From the NCBI GenBank assembly GCA_016931075.1, contig JAFGFF010000439.1, positions 1 to 60,647 on the forward strand: 60,647 bases of DNA, in the 5' to 3' direction. The notes under the pieces were generated by a model. It made no database searches. It had not been told where the DNA came from and was given only the letters and a program-made list of their open reading frames with translations. This DNA is from Pirellulales bacterium. GTDB lineage: Bacteria; Planctomycetota; Planctomycetia; Pirellulales; Thermoguttaceae. The translations under genes and the position numbers were made by a program. Positions 9,293 to 18,025 of the stretch are shown here, piece by piece; positions within the stretch are counted from its first letter, which is position 1, and each line of letters begins with the position of its first letter.

Positions 9293-10702
9293 ATGAAATA
9301 CGGCCGTTTTCTTAGAACCTATTGTGGCTTGTTCCTGCTGCTCGGTTTGTCCGGTGGTCCGGCCCTTTCCGCCGAGCTGCCCACTGCCGAGGGCTACCAG
9401 GGCATCTGGTATTCGAACCAGAAACAAGACGAGTACGTCTACAAGTACAGCGGCGGCTTGGGCACCTACTGCGCCAAACACCTGCCGTTTGCCGTCTATG
9501 CCAAGGAGGTTGACAAGACCTTCTTTTGCTACGGCGGCACGGTCGGCAAGAATAAAACGCTCCTGCACATGGTTTCGTACTACGACCACAAGACGGGCAC
9601 GGTTCCCCGGCCGAGAATCCTGCTGGACAAGAAGACGACCGACGCCCACGACAACCCGGTCATCGCCCTGGACGATAAAGGTTACATCTGGATCTTCTCC
9701 AGCTCGCACGGCACCTCACGGCCGTCGTACATTTCGGTCAGCGAGAAGCCGAACGACATCAGCGCGTTTCGCCGCGTGTCGACGACCAACTTCTCGTACC
9801 CTCAGCCCCATTACATCCCAGGCAAGGGCTTTTTACTACTCCACACCAAGTACAAAACCCACTCCAAGCTCAAGAAGCCTCAACGGACGTTGTGCCAGAT
9901 GGCGAGCCCCGACGGCGTCCATTGGAGCAAGCCGAAGATGTACGCCCATATCGAGATGGGTCACTACCAGGTCAGCGCGTGCCACGGTGACAAGATCGGC
10001 GTCACGTTCAACATGCACCCGCTGCCTAACGGCCTGAACTGGCGGACGAATTTGTACTACATGGAAACCCGAGACATGGGCAAGACGTGGACCACGGTCG
10101 ACGGACAACCGCTCGCACTCCCCTTGACCACGGTGGACAACCCGGCCCTGGTGGCCGAGTACCGCTCGAAGAAACGCAACGTCTACATGAAGGACCTGGA
10201 GTTCGACGCCGAGGGCCGCCCGGTCATTTTATATCTGACCAGCGGCGGCTGGGAGTCTGGCCCGGTGAACAGCCCTCGCACCTGGCAGACCGCCCGATGG
10301 ACCGGTAAGGACTGGGACATCCAGGGCTCGATCCAATCGGACAACAACTATGACATGGGCTCGCTCCGGATCGAATCCGACGGCCTGTGGCGGCTGATCG
10401 CCCCAACCGAGCCGGGGCCCCAACCGTTCAACACGGGCGGAGAGGTTGCCCTGTGGACCAGCCGCGACCAGGGCCAGACCTGGCAGAAGATCAAGCAGCT
10501 TACCCACGACAGCCGCTACAACCACGGCTACTGCCGCAAAGTCCTCAACGCCCGTCCCGACTTCTTCTGCCTCTGGGCCGACGGCCACGGCCGCAAGGTC
10601 TCCCCCTCGCGGCTCTACTTCACCAACCGCGACGGTGACCACGTCTGGCGCCTGCCCTACAAAATGAAGAGTGACCACGAAAAGCCCCAGGTCGCGTGGT
10701 AG
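9293..10702 (+). CDS. Secreted BNR-4 repeat protein
   Basis: 469 aa. Signal peptide to about residue 27 (GGPALSA, then ELPTAEGYQG). The rest is a beta-propeller-like BNR-4 protein: GIWYSNQKQDEYVYKYSGG, DHKTGTVPRPRILLDKK, TTDAHDNPVIALD, PTEPGPQPFNTGGE, WTSRDQGQTW (a BNR/Asp-box). It aligns along its length with the C-terminal part of the protein at 1-2271. The family resembles sialidases and polysaccharide lyases in fold; the substrate is unknown. No PEP-CTERM or anchor is visible, so it is probably periplasmic or released. Confidence 0.83.
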   Translation: MKYGRFLRTYCGLFLLLGLSGGPALSAELPTAEGYQGIWYSNQKQDEYVYKYSGGLGTYCAKHLPFAVYAKEVDKTFFCYGGTVGKNKTLLHMVSYYDHKTGTVPRPRILLDKKTTDAHDNPVIALDDKGYIWIFSSSHGTSRPSYISVSEKPNDISAFRRVSTTNFSYPQPHYIPGKGFLLLHTKYKTHSKLKKPQRTLCQMASPDGVHWSKPKMYAHIEMGHYQVSACHGDKIGVTFNMHPLPNGLNWRTNLYYMETRDMGKTWTTVDGQPLALPLTTVDNPALVAEYRSKKRNVYMKDLEFDAEGRPVILYLTSGGWESGPVNSPRTWQTARWTGKDWDIQGSIQSDNNYDMGSLRIESDGLWRLIAPTEPGPQPFNTGGEVALWTSRDQGQTWQKIKQLTHDSRYNHGYCRKVLNARPDFFCLWADGHGRKVSPSRLYFTNRDGDHVWRLPYKMKSDHEKPQVAW

Positions 10703-10738
10703 CGCAGGAATCGCAAGGCGTTTGCGCGGAAGCCAACC

Positions 10739-11602
10739 TTACTTTCCGGTGATGACGATGACGGGCGCGTCCTTGTGCAATTGGGCCTGATAGCGCCCGG
10801 CCAGCGGTCCGTCCGTCTGCGACACGACGACCGGGCGCGGCTTGACCAACAGGGTCATTGCCTCATCGTTGTCGATCGGCCGGCCTTTCCGGTCGCGGAC
10901 CTCGTAGCTGCCGTCGGCGGCTTGTTTGGCGAGTTTTTCGCGCACCAATATTTTCACCTTGTAAGTTCTACTTATCGTCTTGCCCGTGGTTGCGTCGGTT
11001 ATTGTCCTGATCCGCGTTTCCCAGACCGGCTTGAACGCCCAATGAACAAGATGGAGCGTCAACCCGTCGTCGCTCAGGCTCGCGCGGTAGCATGAGGGCG
11101 GGAGGGGCTCCTTCTTCTCCAGCGGCCGTGGTTCCGAGGGAGCTTGCGGCGCGACGAGGGCCAGGATCGCGTTGGATTGGAAACAGGCCCGGCAGGACGC
11201 GTCGCTTTTCCACTCTGTTAAAAAACTCTTCACGTCGTCCAGATTCACCTTGGCCGCCGCCGGGTCGCCTTCCTCCTGACGCGACATGGCCGCCTCCAGC
11301 TTGACGACCAGCACCGGAACCCACTTGTTTGGGCTCTTCTTGTTGTTCAATTGCTGATTGATTTGCGCCTCGGTCATCTTCCGCCCATCGGCCGTGTGGA
11401 ATTGCACCCCCTCCGGCGCCACCGAATACTCGACCACCGTCCCATCCTGCCGCACGGTCCGCAACACATACCGCCCCTCCTCCCGCGCCACCATCGCCTG
11501 TTCCGGCTCCGCATACTTCGGCGCCGCCGGCCCCTCCGCCGCCGCTGCAATCACGCTTGTCAGACCGATCAGCCACCCTGCCACGAGGAGTCGCGTTTTC
11601 AT
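10739..11602 (-). CDS. Secreted protein of unknown function
   Basis: 287 aa with a clear signal peptide (LLVAGWLIGLTSVIAAAAEG) and a good SD (GGAAGGAGA). No domain was recognised. Visible features are a CRACF cysteine pair near residue 136, a proline-rich stretch (APQAPSEPRPLEKKEPLPP) and a lysine/arginine-rich C-terminal half. It converges with the BNR-4 gene across a 36-bp gap. It may be periplasmic; nothing supports a more specific role. Confidence 0.7.
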   Translation of the reverse strand: MKTRLLVAGWLIGLTSVIAAAAEGPAAPKYAEPEQAMVAREEGRYVLRTVRQDGTVVEYSVAPEGVQFHTADGRKMTEAQINQQLNNKKSPNKWVPVLVVKLEAAMSRQEEGDPAAAKVNLDDVKSFLTEWKSDASCRACFQSNAILALVAPQAPSEPRPLEKKEPLPPSCYRASLSDDGLTLHLVHWAFKPVWETRIRTITDATTGKTISRTYKVKILVREKLAKQAADGSYEVRDRKGRPIDNDEAMTLLVKPRPVVVSQTDGPLAGRYQAQLHKDAPVIVITGK

Positions 11603-11864
11603 GGGATTCTCCTTCCGGAACGTCTGCTGTGATGTCTACGGTCAGTAAGAGGGATGCCTTCAAGGGCAATATTGTACTGCGGTTTGGAGTAGTTGGATGT
11701 CTATCGAGGCGATTTTTAGAACGGGTATGCTTCCAGTGGTGCGTCTACGAGTTGTCCAGGAGCCCGAACTTACTGAAGAGGGCATACAGCTAATGCCCGC
11801 TATACCTGCACCCGGAGCGGTGCTGCCCCAATATAATCGGAACAACCAAGTCTAGCCGCGACAG

Positions 11865-13364
11865 TCAGCTTGCCCAGGGAAACTCCATCTGCGTTTGCCT
11901 GCTACTGGACTTTTTCAGCTCTTTTTCGAGGCCTAGTGTTGTTGCCAGCTTACCGAGGTCAAGCAGCTTCAGGACAGATATGGTGATTGGCCTTTTCGAA
12001 TCCCAGAAGATAAGCGAGGAGAAGAAATCCCTTGCCATGTCCGAATTGAGTAATTCCGCAAGGATCGTGGCTTCTGCTTCTGTCTTGCACGGCAAAAAAT
12101 ACGAGGTATCGTCGAGTACGATGGGTTTCTCGTGCCATGAGCCAACGCGGGTGAAATCCAACTTCTTGTAGAAACCAGATATGGCGACTTTCCAGGGAGA
12201 AAACGTGTAGTCGCCCACGCCGAAAACCGAGAACCGTGGGCGTCCCCTGTACACGGAACTCGCACGGCCGTCCAACGCATCGGCGTGTCTCGTGAGATAG
12301 TCCCAGGTTGCCGGCGCGACGTGCTGGATGTAAGAGGTGTCTTCGCCAATGCTCTTCTGCGGGATCAACATGAAACGTGAAGGCGAATCATGCTTGCCTC
12401 GCGCCAATTCGGAACTCTTCAGCATCGGGAATAGATAATCGTCCTCCAATTCGACCTGCTCACCGTAGCCGTTGCGGAGAAATCGTCCCTCTCGGCGAAA
12501 CTCCATCACCTTCCCGCAGTCATGCTTCACTCCGGATCGCCAACGATAGGGGCTATGTCCCTCCAAGTCCCGTGTTCGATCGTAGGCTCGCACGTCTGCC
12601 AAAATACGTGAATCACGAAACCCGAAAGTCGATGATTCGTGCTCGGCATTCAACGATGAAAACACGGAGCACTCGAAACAAGCAGACGCGGAGATTTCCA
12701 TCATCAGACAGCAAGCGTCAACCGCCGCCCCAAAATGCTTGTCCGCATCAATCAGATACATCCGGGCATCCGACACGCATGTGCCGTGTTTCCACGCATG
12801 GAGAAGCACCTTTCGTGCCACCACGGTCTTGCACAGCATGGCCACCATCACTCGACGGTCACGTGAAGCATCGAGCAGTCGCAGCAGCATCCACTCGGAA
12901 ATGTCAAAGTTGCTCTTGCCGGTCAAGGCGTCCAGCCCAGACAGATTCTGGCTGTTTGCCTTTTCGGGCAGATTGGTGCTGCCAAGCGATCCAAGCTCGG
13001 CATTCGTCACCCAGGGCAGGTTTCCGACGATTAGTATTGGTTCTGGCAGCGATGCAAAGAGTGTGTTCCAGTCGGTTGCGAAGAAGTCCGCCTGACACAC
13101 GTCGACAGACGGCCCAGCATTGCGCCTTGCTTCCTCGACATATTGGTTATTGATTTCCAAGCCGATCACCCGTGAAGCCAAGGGAAACGCCTCCCGCGCG
13201 GCAACCAGGAAGCTCCCCTTCCCGCAGGTGGGCTCGATCACCGACATCGGCGAAAAGCATCGCCTGCAAATCGTTTGGCATGTAAGTAGAGCGAGGTCCG
13301 AGGGGGTTTGGAAATCCCCATACTCAGCAACCCGCTTGCTCTTGCGTGTGGTTGCGTTCGTCAT
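11865..13364 (-). CDS. DNA adenine-N6 methyltransferase of a type II restriction-modification system
   Basis: 499 aa. YGDFQTPSDLA near the N-terminus is typical of Eco57I/N6_Mtase-like enzymes. EPTCGKGSF (residues 44-52) is the SAM-binding motif I, and GNLPWV (about 114-119) is the NPPY-type catalytic motif in its NLPW form. The C-terminal 250 residues are probably the target-recognition part. The ATG overlaps the stop of the endonuclease gene (ATGA), so the two are translationally coupled with the nuclease first. It protects host DNA at the site its partner cuts; that site cannot be read from sequence. Confidence 0.87.
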   Translation of the reverse strand: MTNATTRKSKRVAEYGDFQTPSDLALLTCQTICRRCFSPMSVIEPTCGKGSFLVAAREAFPLASRVIGLEINNQYVEEARRNAGPSVDVCQADFFATDWNTLFASLPEPILIVGNLPWVTNAELGSLGSTNLPEKANSQNLSGLDALTGKSNFDISEWMLLRLLDASRDRRVMVAMLCKTVVARKVLLHAWKHGTCVSDARMYLIDADKHFGAAVDACCLMMEISASACFECSVFSSLNAEHESSTFGFRDSRILADVRAYDRTRDLEGHSPYRWRSGVKHDCGKVMEFRREGRFLRNGYGEQVELEDDYLFPMLKSSELARGKHDSPSRFMLIPQKSIGEDTSYIQHVAPATWDYLTRHADALDGRASSVYRGRPRFSVFGVGDYTFSPWKVAISGFYKKLDFTRVGSWHEKPIVLDDTSYFLPCKTEAEATILAELLNSDMARDFFSSLIFWDSKRPITISVLKLLDLGKLATTLGLEKELKKSSSRQTQMEFPWAS

Positions 13365-14068
13365 CGTATCCGGTCGACTCCATCTACCACGCCGGCTTCA
13401 GAAATCACTCGGCGGTATTGCAGCCGCCATTGCAGGGCATTTGATATGGTCAAGTATCCGATCTCGGGAGGATTTGCCAGGACTTCCTGGGCGATGTCGT
13501 GAGCCACGATATCATCCACGGGCAAGAAGCGTTCTCTCATGAAGGCAATCAGATCATCCTCGTTGCCATGGTTTTCAATGATCTTGCGAATTCCGGTTGA
13601 AGTCTGGAAATCGGCGGTTCTGTGCTTCCGCACAAAAACCACATGTTCAATATTCAGGCGTCCCGTGCGTGTCTCGGAGTCGTCTGCCTTGTCATAGACG
13701 AACACCAAGAGGCTATAGCCCAGCCCAAATATTTTCTGCCGAGCAGATTTGAATGGGCACGACGACTGAGGTTGCCTGATGCTCGTTACCTTCATGTCGA
13801 CTTCCAGTTCCGGAAAGTCGATCCCTTTGGCGGAACTCCCTATTTCGTAATCGTACTTGTTGGCCAAGTACTCTTGGAATTTGTGTTCGAAGTACGTTCC
13901 AACAGCCTTGCCGTTTGTGACGCCAAACAAGGTCGGTTCCCGATGGCGCGACTCTCTCTTCGCAAACACAGCGGCTTCTTCTTGAAGGAGAGCCACATTC
14001 AGGCTTTTTTCGTCCCACGACGGAATCCTGTTCAAAAAACCCATGGACCTGTCCTGCATCCGCAGCAT
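13361..14068 (-). CDS. Probable type II restriction endonuclease (PD-(D/E)XK)
   Basis: 235 aa, directly upstream of and overlapping the methyltransferase. Residues 61-93 read EHKFQEYL, then D84 in GIDFPELEV, then D91-M-K93, which fits a PD-(D/E)XK nuclease core. The rest has no familiar domain, as is usual for type II enzymes, which diverge quickly. Position and overlap with a methyltransferase are the main evidence. The start could be ATG at 14068 or a later one (MGFLNRIP). The downstream comM fragment suggests this locus was inserted by recombination. Confidence 0.68.
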   Translation of the reverse strand: MLRMQDRSMGFLNRIPSWDEKSLNVALLQEEAAVFAKRESRHREPTLFGVTNGKAVGTYFEHKFQEYLANKYDYEIGSSAKGIDFPELEVDMKVTSIRQPQSSCPFKSARQKIFGLGYSLLVFVYDKADDSETRTGRLNIEHVVFVRKHRTADFQTSTGIRKIIENHGNEDDLIAFMRERFLPVDDIVAHDIAQEVLANPPEIGYLTISNALQWRLQYRRVISEAGVVDGVDRIR

Positions 14069-14098
14069 TTTAACATCCAGTGGGGCTTGTTGTACCCC

Positions 14099-14410
14099 TC
14101 ATGTCCCCAAGCTCCTATCTAGTAGTTGATAGTTTTGCCTCGTAGGGGTGCTCGGCTTGGATGTCGGGACTGAGGGCGAGATCTGAGGCAACTCGGTCGA
14201 TTTTGTCGTCGGTACGGGCGGCGAGGTCATCTTGCCCATCGAGAAGCGGAGCATCTTGGCACAAGAGGAGTGTCCGGGCGGCAGTAATGGTTGGGAAGTG
14301 GGGCATGCTGGTGATGTACCGGGAGACGCCGTTTGGGGAGGAGAACGTGTCCGATATAGGATCGAGCGGGCTGAGCCCACCTGCCCCATTACTTCGCTTT
14401 GGCCTTTTGG
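14099..14410 (-). pseudogene. Decayed 3' fragment of a comM/yifB-like gene
   Basis: The minus strand still encodes recognisable pieces of the ComM C-terminus: LALSPDIQAEHPYEA in one frame and NYQLLDRSLGT in the next, against SSPDIQAEHLSEA and NYRMLDRSFWT in the intact gene at 18026. Upstream traces (FSSPNGVSRYI, QDAPLLDG) match the preceding part with at least two frameshifts. No ATPase core remains. It lies 31 bp upstream of the restriction endonuclease and about 4 kb from the full copy. Confidence 0.72.
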
Positions 14411-14546
14411 CTCTAGACGAACTACCCCCCCATGTGGGCCATTTCGCGGCAAGGCTCTGCATCCCCAAGGGCAGTAATAAGAGGTCGATTTTTGGGAATT
14501 ATTGATTGACAGGCATCTTGGGCAAGACTAGACTCATTGCTGATGC

Positions 14547-14562
14547 ATCTGATGTATCAGAT
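14547..14562. promoter_or_regulatory. Palindromic operator candidate for the GntR regulator
   Basis: ATCTGAT-GT-ATCAGAT has perfect 7-bp arms. It lies in a longer run of related half-sites (GATGCATC before, ATATATCAG after) about 80-100 bp upstream of the GntR start. FCD-type GntR proteins bind such AT-rich dyads, so autoregulation is a reasonable inference. Confidence 0.45.
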
Positions 14563-14642
14563 ATATCAGTTGCCCGGCAGCGCGTGTCGGTACACGAAGG
14601 ACCGTCGGATGCTGCTGTTTATAGGTGCTTGAGGAGACCTTG

Positions 14643-15407
14643 ATGCACGTCAGTTTGAAGGACCGTGTGTACGACCATATTCGCGGGCGGATCGTTCACG
14701 GTTCGCTCGTGCCGGGCGAACGGCTTTCGCACCGCGATTTGGCCAAGGAGATCGGTGTGAGCTATACGCCGGTCCGCGAGGCGATCGGGCAGTTGGTCAG
14801 CGAAGGGTTGGTCGAGTGTCATCCGCGACGCGGCACGTTTGTCGCGCTTCTGGGCCGCGAAGAGTTGGCCCACATGTACGATCTCCGGGCCGCCATCGAG
14901 ACCCATGCGATGGAGAAGCTGGCGGGCAGGATTAGCGAGGAGGCACTACGCGAAGTCCGAGCGATCAATCAGCAGCTCAAGGGGATTCTGGAAGAGGTAG
15001 GGAAGACCGACGGGCGGCTTTGGGTCTTGCAGGAAGCCAGAGTCTGGATGCGCTGCGACAGGGCGATTCATTTGACGCTCCTGTGCGAAGCGGGCAATCC
15101 GCGGGCGGTCAAAACGATTCAGACGATGCACCTTCCACACGTCACGGGCCAGTCGGACCAGATGCCGCCGTTGGAAGGCTTGAATTTTGCCGTCACGTCG
15201 CACGAGGCGTTGTTCGTGGCACTCGAACAGGGAAAGGCTGACGAGGCCAGGAGCCTGATGGCTCAGCATATTCAGCACGGATACGAGAGCACCATCAAGG
15301 CCCTCGAGGACGGTCATTTCGGCAAGATCAAGGACTGGGAAGGCGCCGAGAAGGAATTGCCCGCCGAAACGGCTCGCCGCATCCGCATGCTCGAAATGGG
15401 GTTCTAA
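14643..15407 (+). CDS. GntR-family regulator, FCD (FadR) subfamily
   Basis: 254 aa. ATG at 14643 follows GAGGAG at 14631-14636. Residues 1-75 are a GntR winged helix (VYDHIRGRIVHGSLVPGERL, YTPVREAIGQLVSEGLVE, RRGTFVA). Residues about 85-220 are an all-helical FCD ligand domain with metal-binding-type residues (DLRAAIE, HLTLLCEAGN, SHEALFVALEQG). FCD regulators usually sense small organic acids and control sugar-acid or amino-acid catabolism. No catabolic operon is adjacent, so the target is unclear; self-control through the dyad upstream is likely. Confidence 0.9.
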   Translation: MHVSLKDRVYDHIRGRIVHGSLVPGERLSHRDLAKEIGVSYTPVREAIGQLVSEGLVECHPRRGTFVALLGREELAHMYDLRAAIETHAMEKLAGRISEEALREVRAINQQLKGILEEVGKTDGRLWVLQEARVWMRCDRAIHLTLLCEAGNPRAVKTIQTMHLPHVTGQSDQMPPLEGLNFAVTSHEALFVALEQGKADEARSLMAQHIQHGYESTIKALEDGHFGKIKDWEGAEKELPAETARRIRMLEMGF

Positions 15408-15626
15408 TCGTCTTGAGGGACTCACGGGCCGGGTGGAACGGTGTAAGAGTCACGGTGGTAATAAGTGGTAACGGAGCTGTTGGCACAGCGCGTAACGTTC
15501 GTTTTGAAACGCGACCAGAGAAAGCCAGAACAGAGACAGAAGCAGTGGTCACCATGCATGCTGGACCCGAGCGGAGGCAAATGGGAAACGCACACTGATG
15601 GTTCTTTTCAACAAGGGTGAAGTCTC

Positions 15627-16475
15627 ATGAAAAACCTCAAGATGTCTTGTTGTATTGGCATGTTGGCCGCGGCCGTGTTTCTAATCGCCGGTTCGGCGCA
15701 CGGGGAATTGCTGGCCTATTTTCCGTTTAACAACAGCCCGAACGACGTGGTGCATGGATTCACCTCGACGGTTCACGGCGCCCCGACGTACGTCGGTGGC
15801 GTGTTCGGAGACGCCATCTCCTTCGACGGAATCGACGACTATCTGGAAGTAATCGACGACCCAAGCAACGACGTGCTCGAAGCGATTGACGGCGCTGCTC
15901 CAGACGTGTGGGGAACGGTCATGTGTTGGGTCAGGACCACGGATACCAGCTCGACCAACAGCTACGACGCGCCAACTTTTGTGGAAAGACGCCAACCTAG
16001 TACTTTCACAGTCTTGTATCATCTTCAGCTTGGAGCAGACGGGTATTTCGTCAATTTCAACATCCCACCTCAGCATAGCACAGTCGCAGATGATGAGGCC
16101 GGAGGGACTGAAGCGCCCGTTATAAACGATGGCGAGTGGCATCATATCGCCACTACCGTCAAACGCAGCGCTGATGAAAGCACATCCTACCTTTACTTAT
16201 TTGTTGACGGATATCAGCGGGGTTTTTACGAACTGGGTGCGACTTCTGATTTTTCTGGGTGCGAGGACTTGCATATCGGTGCACGGCAAAAGAACACCGG
16301 CGCCGCCACCAGCTTTGTCGATGCGGAAATGGACGAGCTGGCCATTTATAGCGAGTGGATGAACGGCGAGCAGATCCGGGAAATCATGCTCCACGGCGTG
16401 CCCGAGCCGTCCACGTCGGTTCTGCTTCTTGGGCTGGGAGGAGCCTTTGTCGCCCTGGTGATCCGTAGACGCTAG
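15627..16475 (+). CDS. LamG-domain PEP-CTERM protein
   Basis: 282 aa. The signal peptide ends at about residue 26 (GSAHG). ELLAYFPFNNSPNDVVHG, GDAISFDGIDDYLEV, INDGEWHHIATTV and LHIGARQ are classic LamG/concanavalin features. The C-terminus VPEPSTSVLLLGLGG followed by IRRR is a PEP-CTERM sorting signal. The SD is AAGGGTGA. It is exported and probably exosortase-anchored, with a possible glycan-binding role. Confidence 0.88.
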   Translation: MKNLKMSCCIGMLAAAVFLIAGSAHGELLAYFPFNNSPNDVVHGFTSTVHGAPTYVGGVFGDAISFDGIDDYLEVIDDPSNDVLEAIDGAAPDVWGTVMCWVRTTDTSSTNSYDAPTFVERRQPSTFTVLYHLQLGADGYFVNFNIPPQHSTVADDEAGGTEAPVINDGEWHHIATTVKRSADESTSYLYLFVDGYQRGFYELGATSDFSGCEDLHIGARQKNTGAATSFVDAEMDELAIYSEWMNGEQIREIMLHGVPEPSTSVLLLGLGGAFVALVIRRR

Positions 16476-16523
16476 TCGCTCATTCCATGCTCCTCTGACC
16501 AGGACTCGGTTATCAACCAACAT

Positions 16524-16612
16524 GTAGGGTGGGGCACACTTGCCCCACCAGAATCGTTGCGTAGCGGTTCTGAACGCCGATGAATTGGTGGGGCAAGTGT
16601 GCCCCACCCTAC
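16524..16612. repeat. REPIN: paired inverted REP palindromes
   Basis: Two 27-bp units, 16524-16550 and 16586-16612, are perfect reverse complements (unit starts GTAGGGTGGGGCACAC), separated by 35 bp. Each is itself a hairpin: GGTGGGGCA and TGCCCCACC pair around CACT. The inner unit ends 4 bp before the stop of the RAYT gene. This REP doublet is the usual substrate of RAYT transposases. Confidence 0.82.
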
Positions 16613-16615
16613 AAG

Positions 16616-17161
16616 TCATTCTGGCATGGTGAAACGAGGACAAGGGTCTTCGCCGCCCCAGCCGAGATCGTATTCGCCAAGTCGAACAAACCGATGGAAT
16701 GTCGACCATGGATAATCACTCACTCGAGCCACCAAGCGGTGTTTCACGGGATTGTAGTGCAGGTAGTCCACGCACTCCTTCACTGCTTCTTCATTCTGAC
16801 AGGTGTGTTCCCAGAACCGTTTCTGCCACAAGCCTCGCTGTTGATGACGTTGTTGCGACATGGTCGTGGTGCTCTCGCGACCTCCTGCGGCCAGGTAGGC
16901 CCGTGTGAACCGTTCCTTGATTTTCTGCCACCGCACCGAGTAGTCGCTGTCTCCGGGGGGAAGTGACCAGATGGTGTGTAAATGGTCGGGCAATAGTACG
17001 ATGGCAACCACCGTAAACGGTCTCGTCTGGCGCACGTGTTCAATTGCTTCACGTAAACATTGCCGCGATAGGTCCATCGTCAGAAACTGCCTCCGCTGGT
17101 AACTGACCACCGTGAAGAAAAACGTCCCACCCGGCACATACCAACGTCGGTAGTTGCTCAT
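16616..17161 (-). CDS. REP-associated tyrosine transposase (RAYT, Y1_Tnp)
   Basis: 181 aa, full length for the family. WYVPGGTFFFTVV is the typical opening. H60 and H62 in LLPDHLHTIW form the HUH metal site, and Y133/Y136 in VDYLHYNPVKH include the catalytic tyrosine. GAGGGG lies 6 nt before the ATG. Single-strand HUH chemistry on REP hairpins is the family's known activity. Matching REP units lie on both sides (16524-16612, 17211, 17983), and an extended flank (CTCGGTTAT ... ACCAA) is repeated upstream of the first and third, so this is a complete RAYT-REP module. Confidence 0.9.
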   Translation of the reverse strand: MSNYRRWYVPGGTFFFTVVSYQRRQFLTMDLSRQCLREAIEHVRQTRPFTVVAIVLLPDHLHTIWSLPPGDSDYSVRWQKIKERFTRAYLAAGGRESTTTMSQQRHQQRGLWQKRFWEHTCQNEEAVKECVDYLHYNPVKHRLVARVSDYPWSTFHRFVRLGEYDLGWGGEDPCPRFTMPE

Positions 17162-17210
17162 GTTGTGCCCCTCTGGCTAGAACTCGGTTATGGACCAATA
17201 TGTTGGACAT

Positions 17211-17237
17211 GTAGGGTGGGGCATACTTGCCCCACCA
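17211..17237 (+). repeat. REP unit, same orientation as the first
   Basis: Matches the unit at 16524 with one change (GGCATACTTG instead of GGCACACTTG). It also shares the upstream sequence CTCGGTTATNNACCAA, so the RAYT gene lies between two direct copies of an extended REP. Confidence 0.8.
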
Positions 17238-17248
17238 GGAATGAACGC

Positions 17249-17950
17249 CTACGGATCGCTCTCAGCTGTCCCGGAAATCCATCTCAGAAAACGATCTCCC
17301 AACTCTGTCAACTCGTGTTCACATCCTCGCGCAATGCCCTCTGGACTGAGGTTCCTTGAGAACAGAACGCCGCCCTCTCCCGACGACATTCCCCATGCCC
17401 TCCTCACGAAGCCGTAGTTCGTACACAGCGTCTCCAGGGCTGGTAGTAATCGGGAGTTGAAATCATCGTGGGATATCCCTAGCTCGCTGCTAATTGCGGA
17501 AAAGCTAGGCGTTTCATTCTGTGCCTTTTTGACTTTCAAGTGGACGAGAACCTGTATGTGTAACTCTTCCATTTCATCCAACGCTCGCACAAATGCCATC
17601 TTCTCATCAAAAGGGCGATCTAATCCCTCTGTCCATGCCGCTGCCGTTAGGTGTGCGAAGCGGTGACGTTTTTCCTCCCGATGCTCAGACTGAACGCGTT
17701 CGAGGACGGCGTCCAGGAATTGCATTTCTGCATCGCCAATCCGGTCAATGGAGAAGCGTTCACTAATAGAGGCCAATTCTATTCGGAGTTGATTGATGGT
17801 TTCTTCCACTCGCTGAAAACGTCTTTCCGTATGCCAATCCGACCATAATGCAGCCAGAGTGCCTCCGACGGTGGGGACGGTCGCTAGCCCAGCATGAACA
17901 ACCGTCGACAATCGACCGGAGCCTTGTGATGAATTATCTTTATTCGACAT
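17249..17950 (-). CDS. Hypothetical protein captured between REP units
   Basis: 233 aa from ATG at 17950 (MSNKDNSS); longer frames run into the REP. Residues about 13-35 are a glycine/alanine/valine-rich hydrophobic stretch (STVVHAGLATVPTVGGTLAALW), followed by a predicted coiled coil (FQRVEETINQLRIELASISERF). The rest is charged and helical and ends in a possible winged-helix-like segment (PSFSAISSELGISHDDFNSRLLP, split here as PSFSAISSELG and ISHDDF). No family recognised. It is AT-richer than its neighbours and lies exactly between oppositely oriented REPs, which suggests acquisition as a passenger. Confidence 0.65.
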   Translation of the reverse strand: MSNKDNSSQGSGRLSTVVHAGLATVPTVGGTLAALWSDWHTERRFQRVEETINQLRIELASISERFSIDRIGDAEMQFLDAVLERVQSEHREEKRHRFAHLTAAAWTEGLDRPFDEKMAFVRALDEMEELHIQVLVHLKVKKAQNETPSFSAISSELGISHDDFNSRLLPALETLCTNYGFVRRAWGMSSGEGGVLFSRNLSPEGIARGCEHELTELGDRFLRWISGTAESDP

Positions 17951-17982
17951 GGTATACGGTTCTCGTAGAGGAATATGAATCC

Positions 17983-18009
17983 TGGTGGGGCAAGTGTGCC
18001 CCACCCTAC
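17983..18009 (-). repeat. REP unit, inverted relative to 17211
   Basis: Exact match to the 16586-16612 unit (ends GTGTGCCCCACCCTAC). With the unit at 17211 it brackets the 233-aa gene. Confidence 0.8.
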
Positions 18010-18025
18010 AATTGTAAATAGCTCA

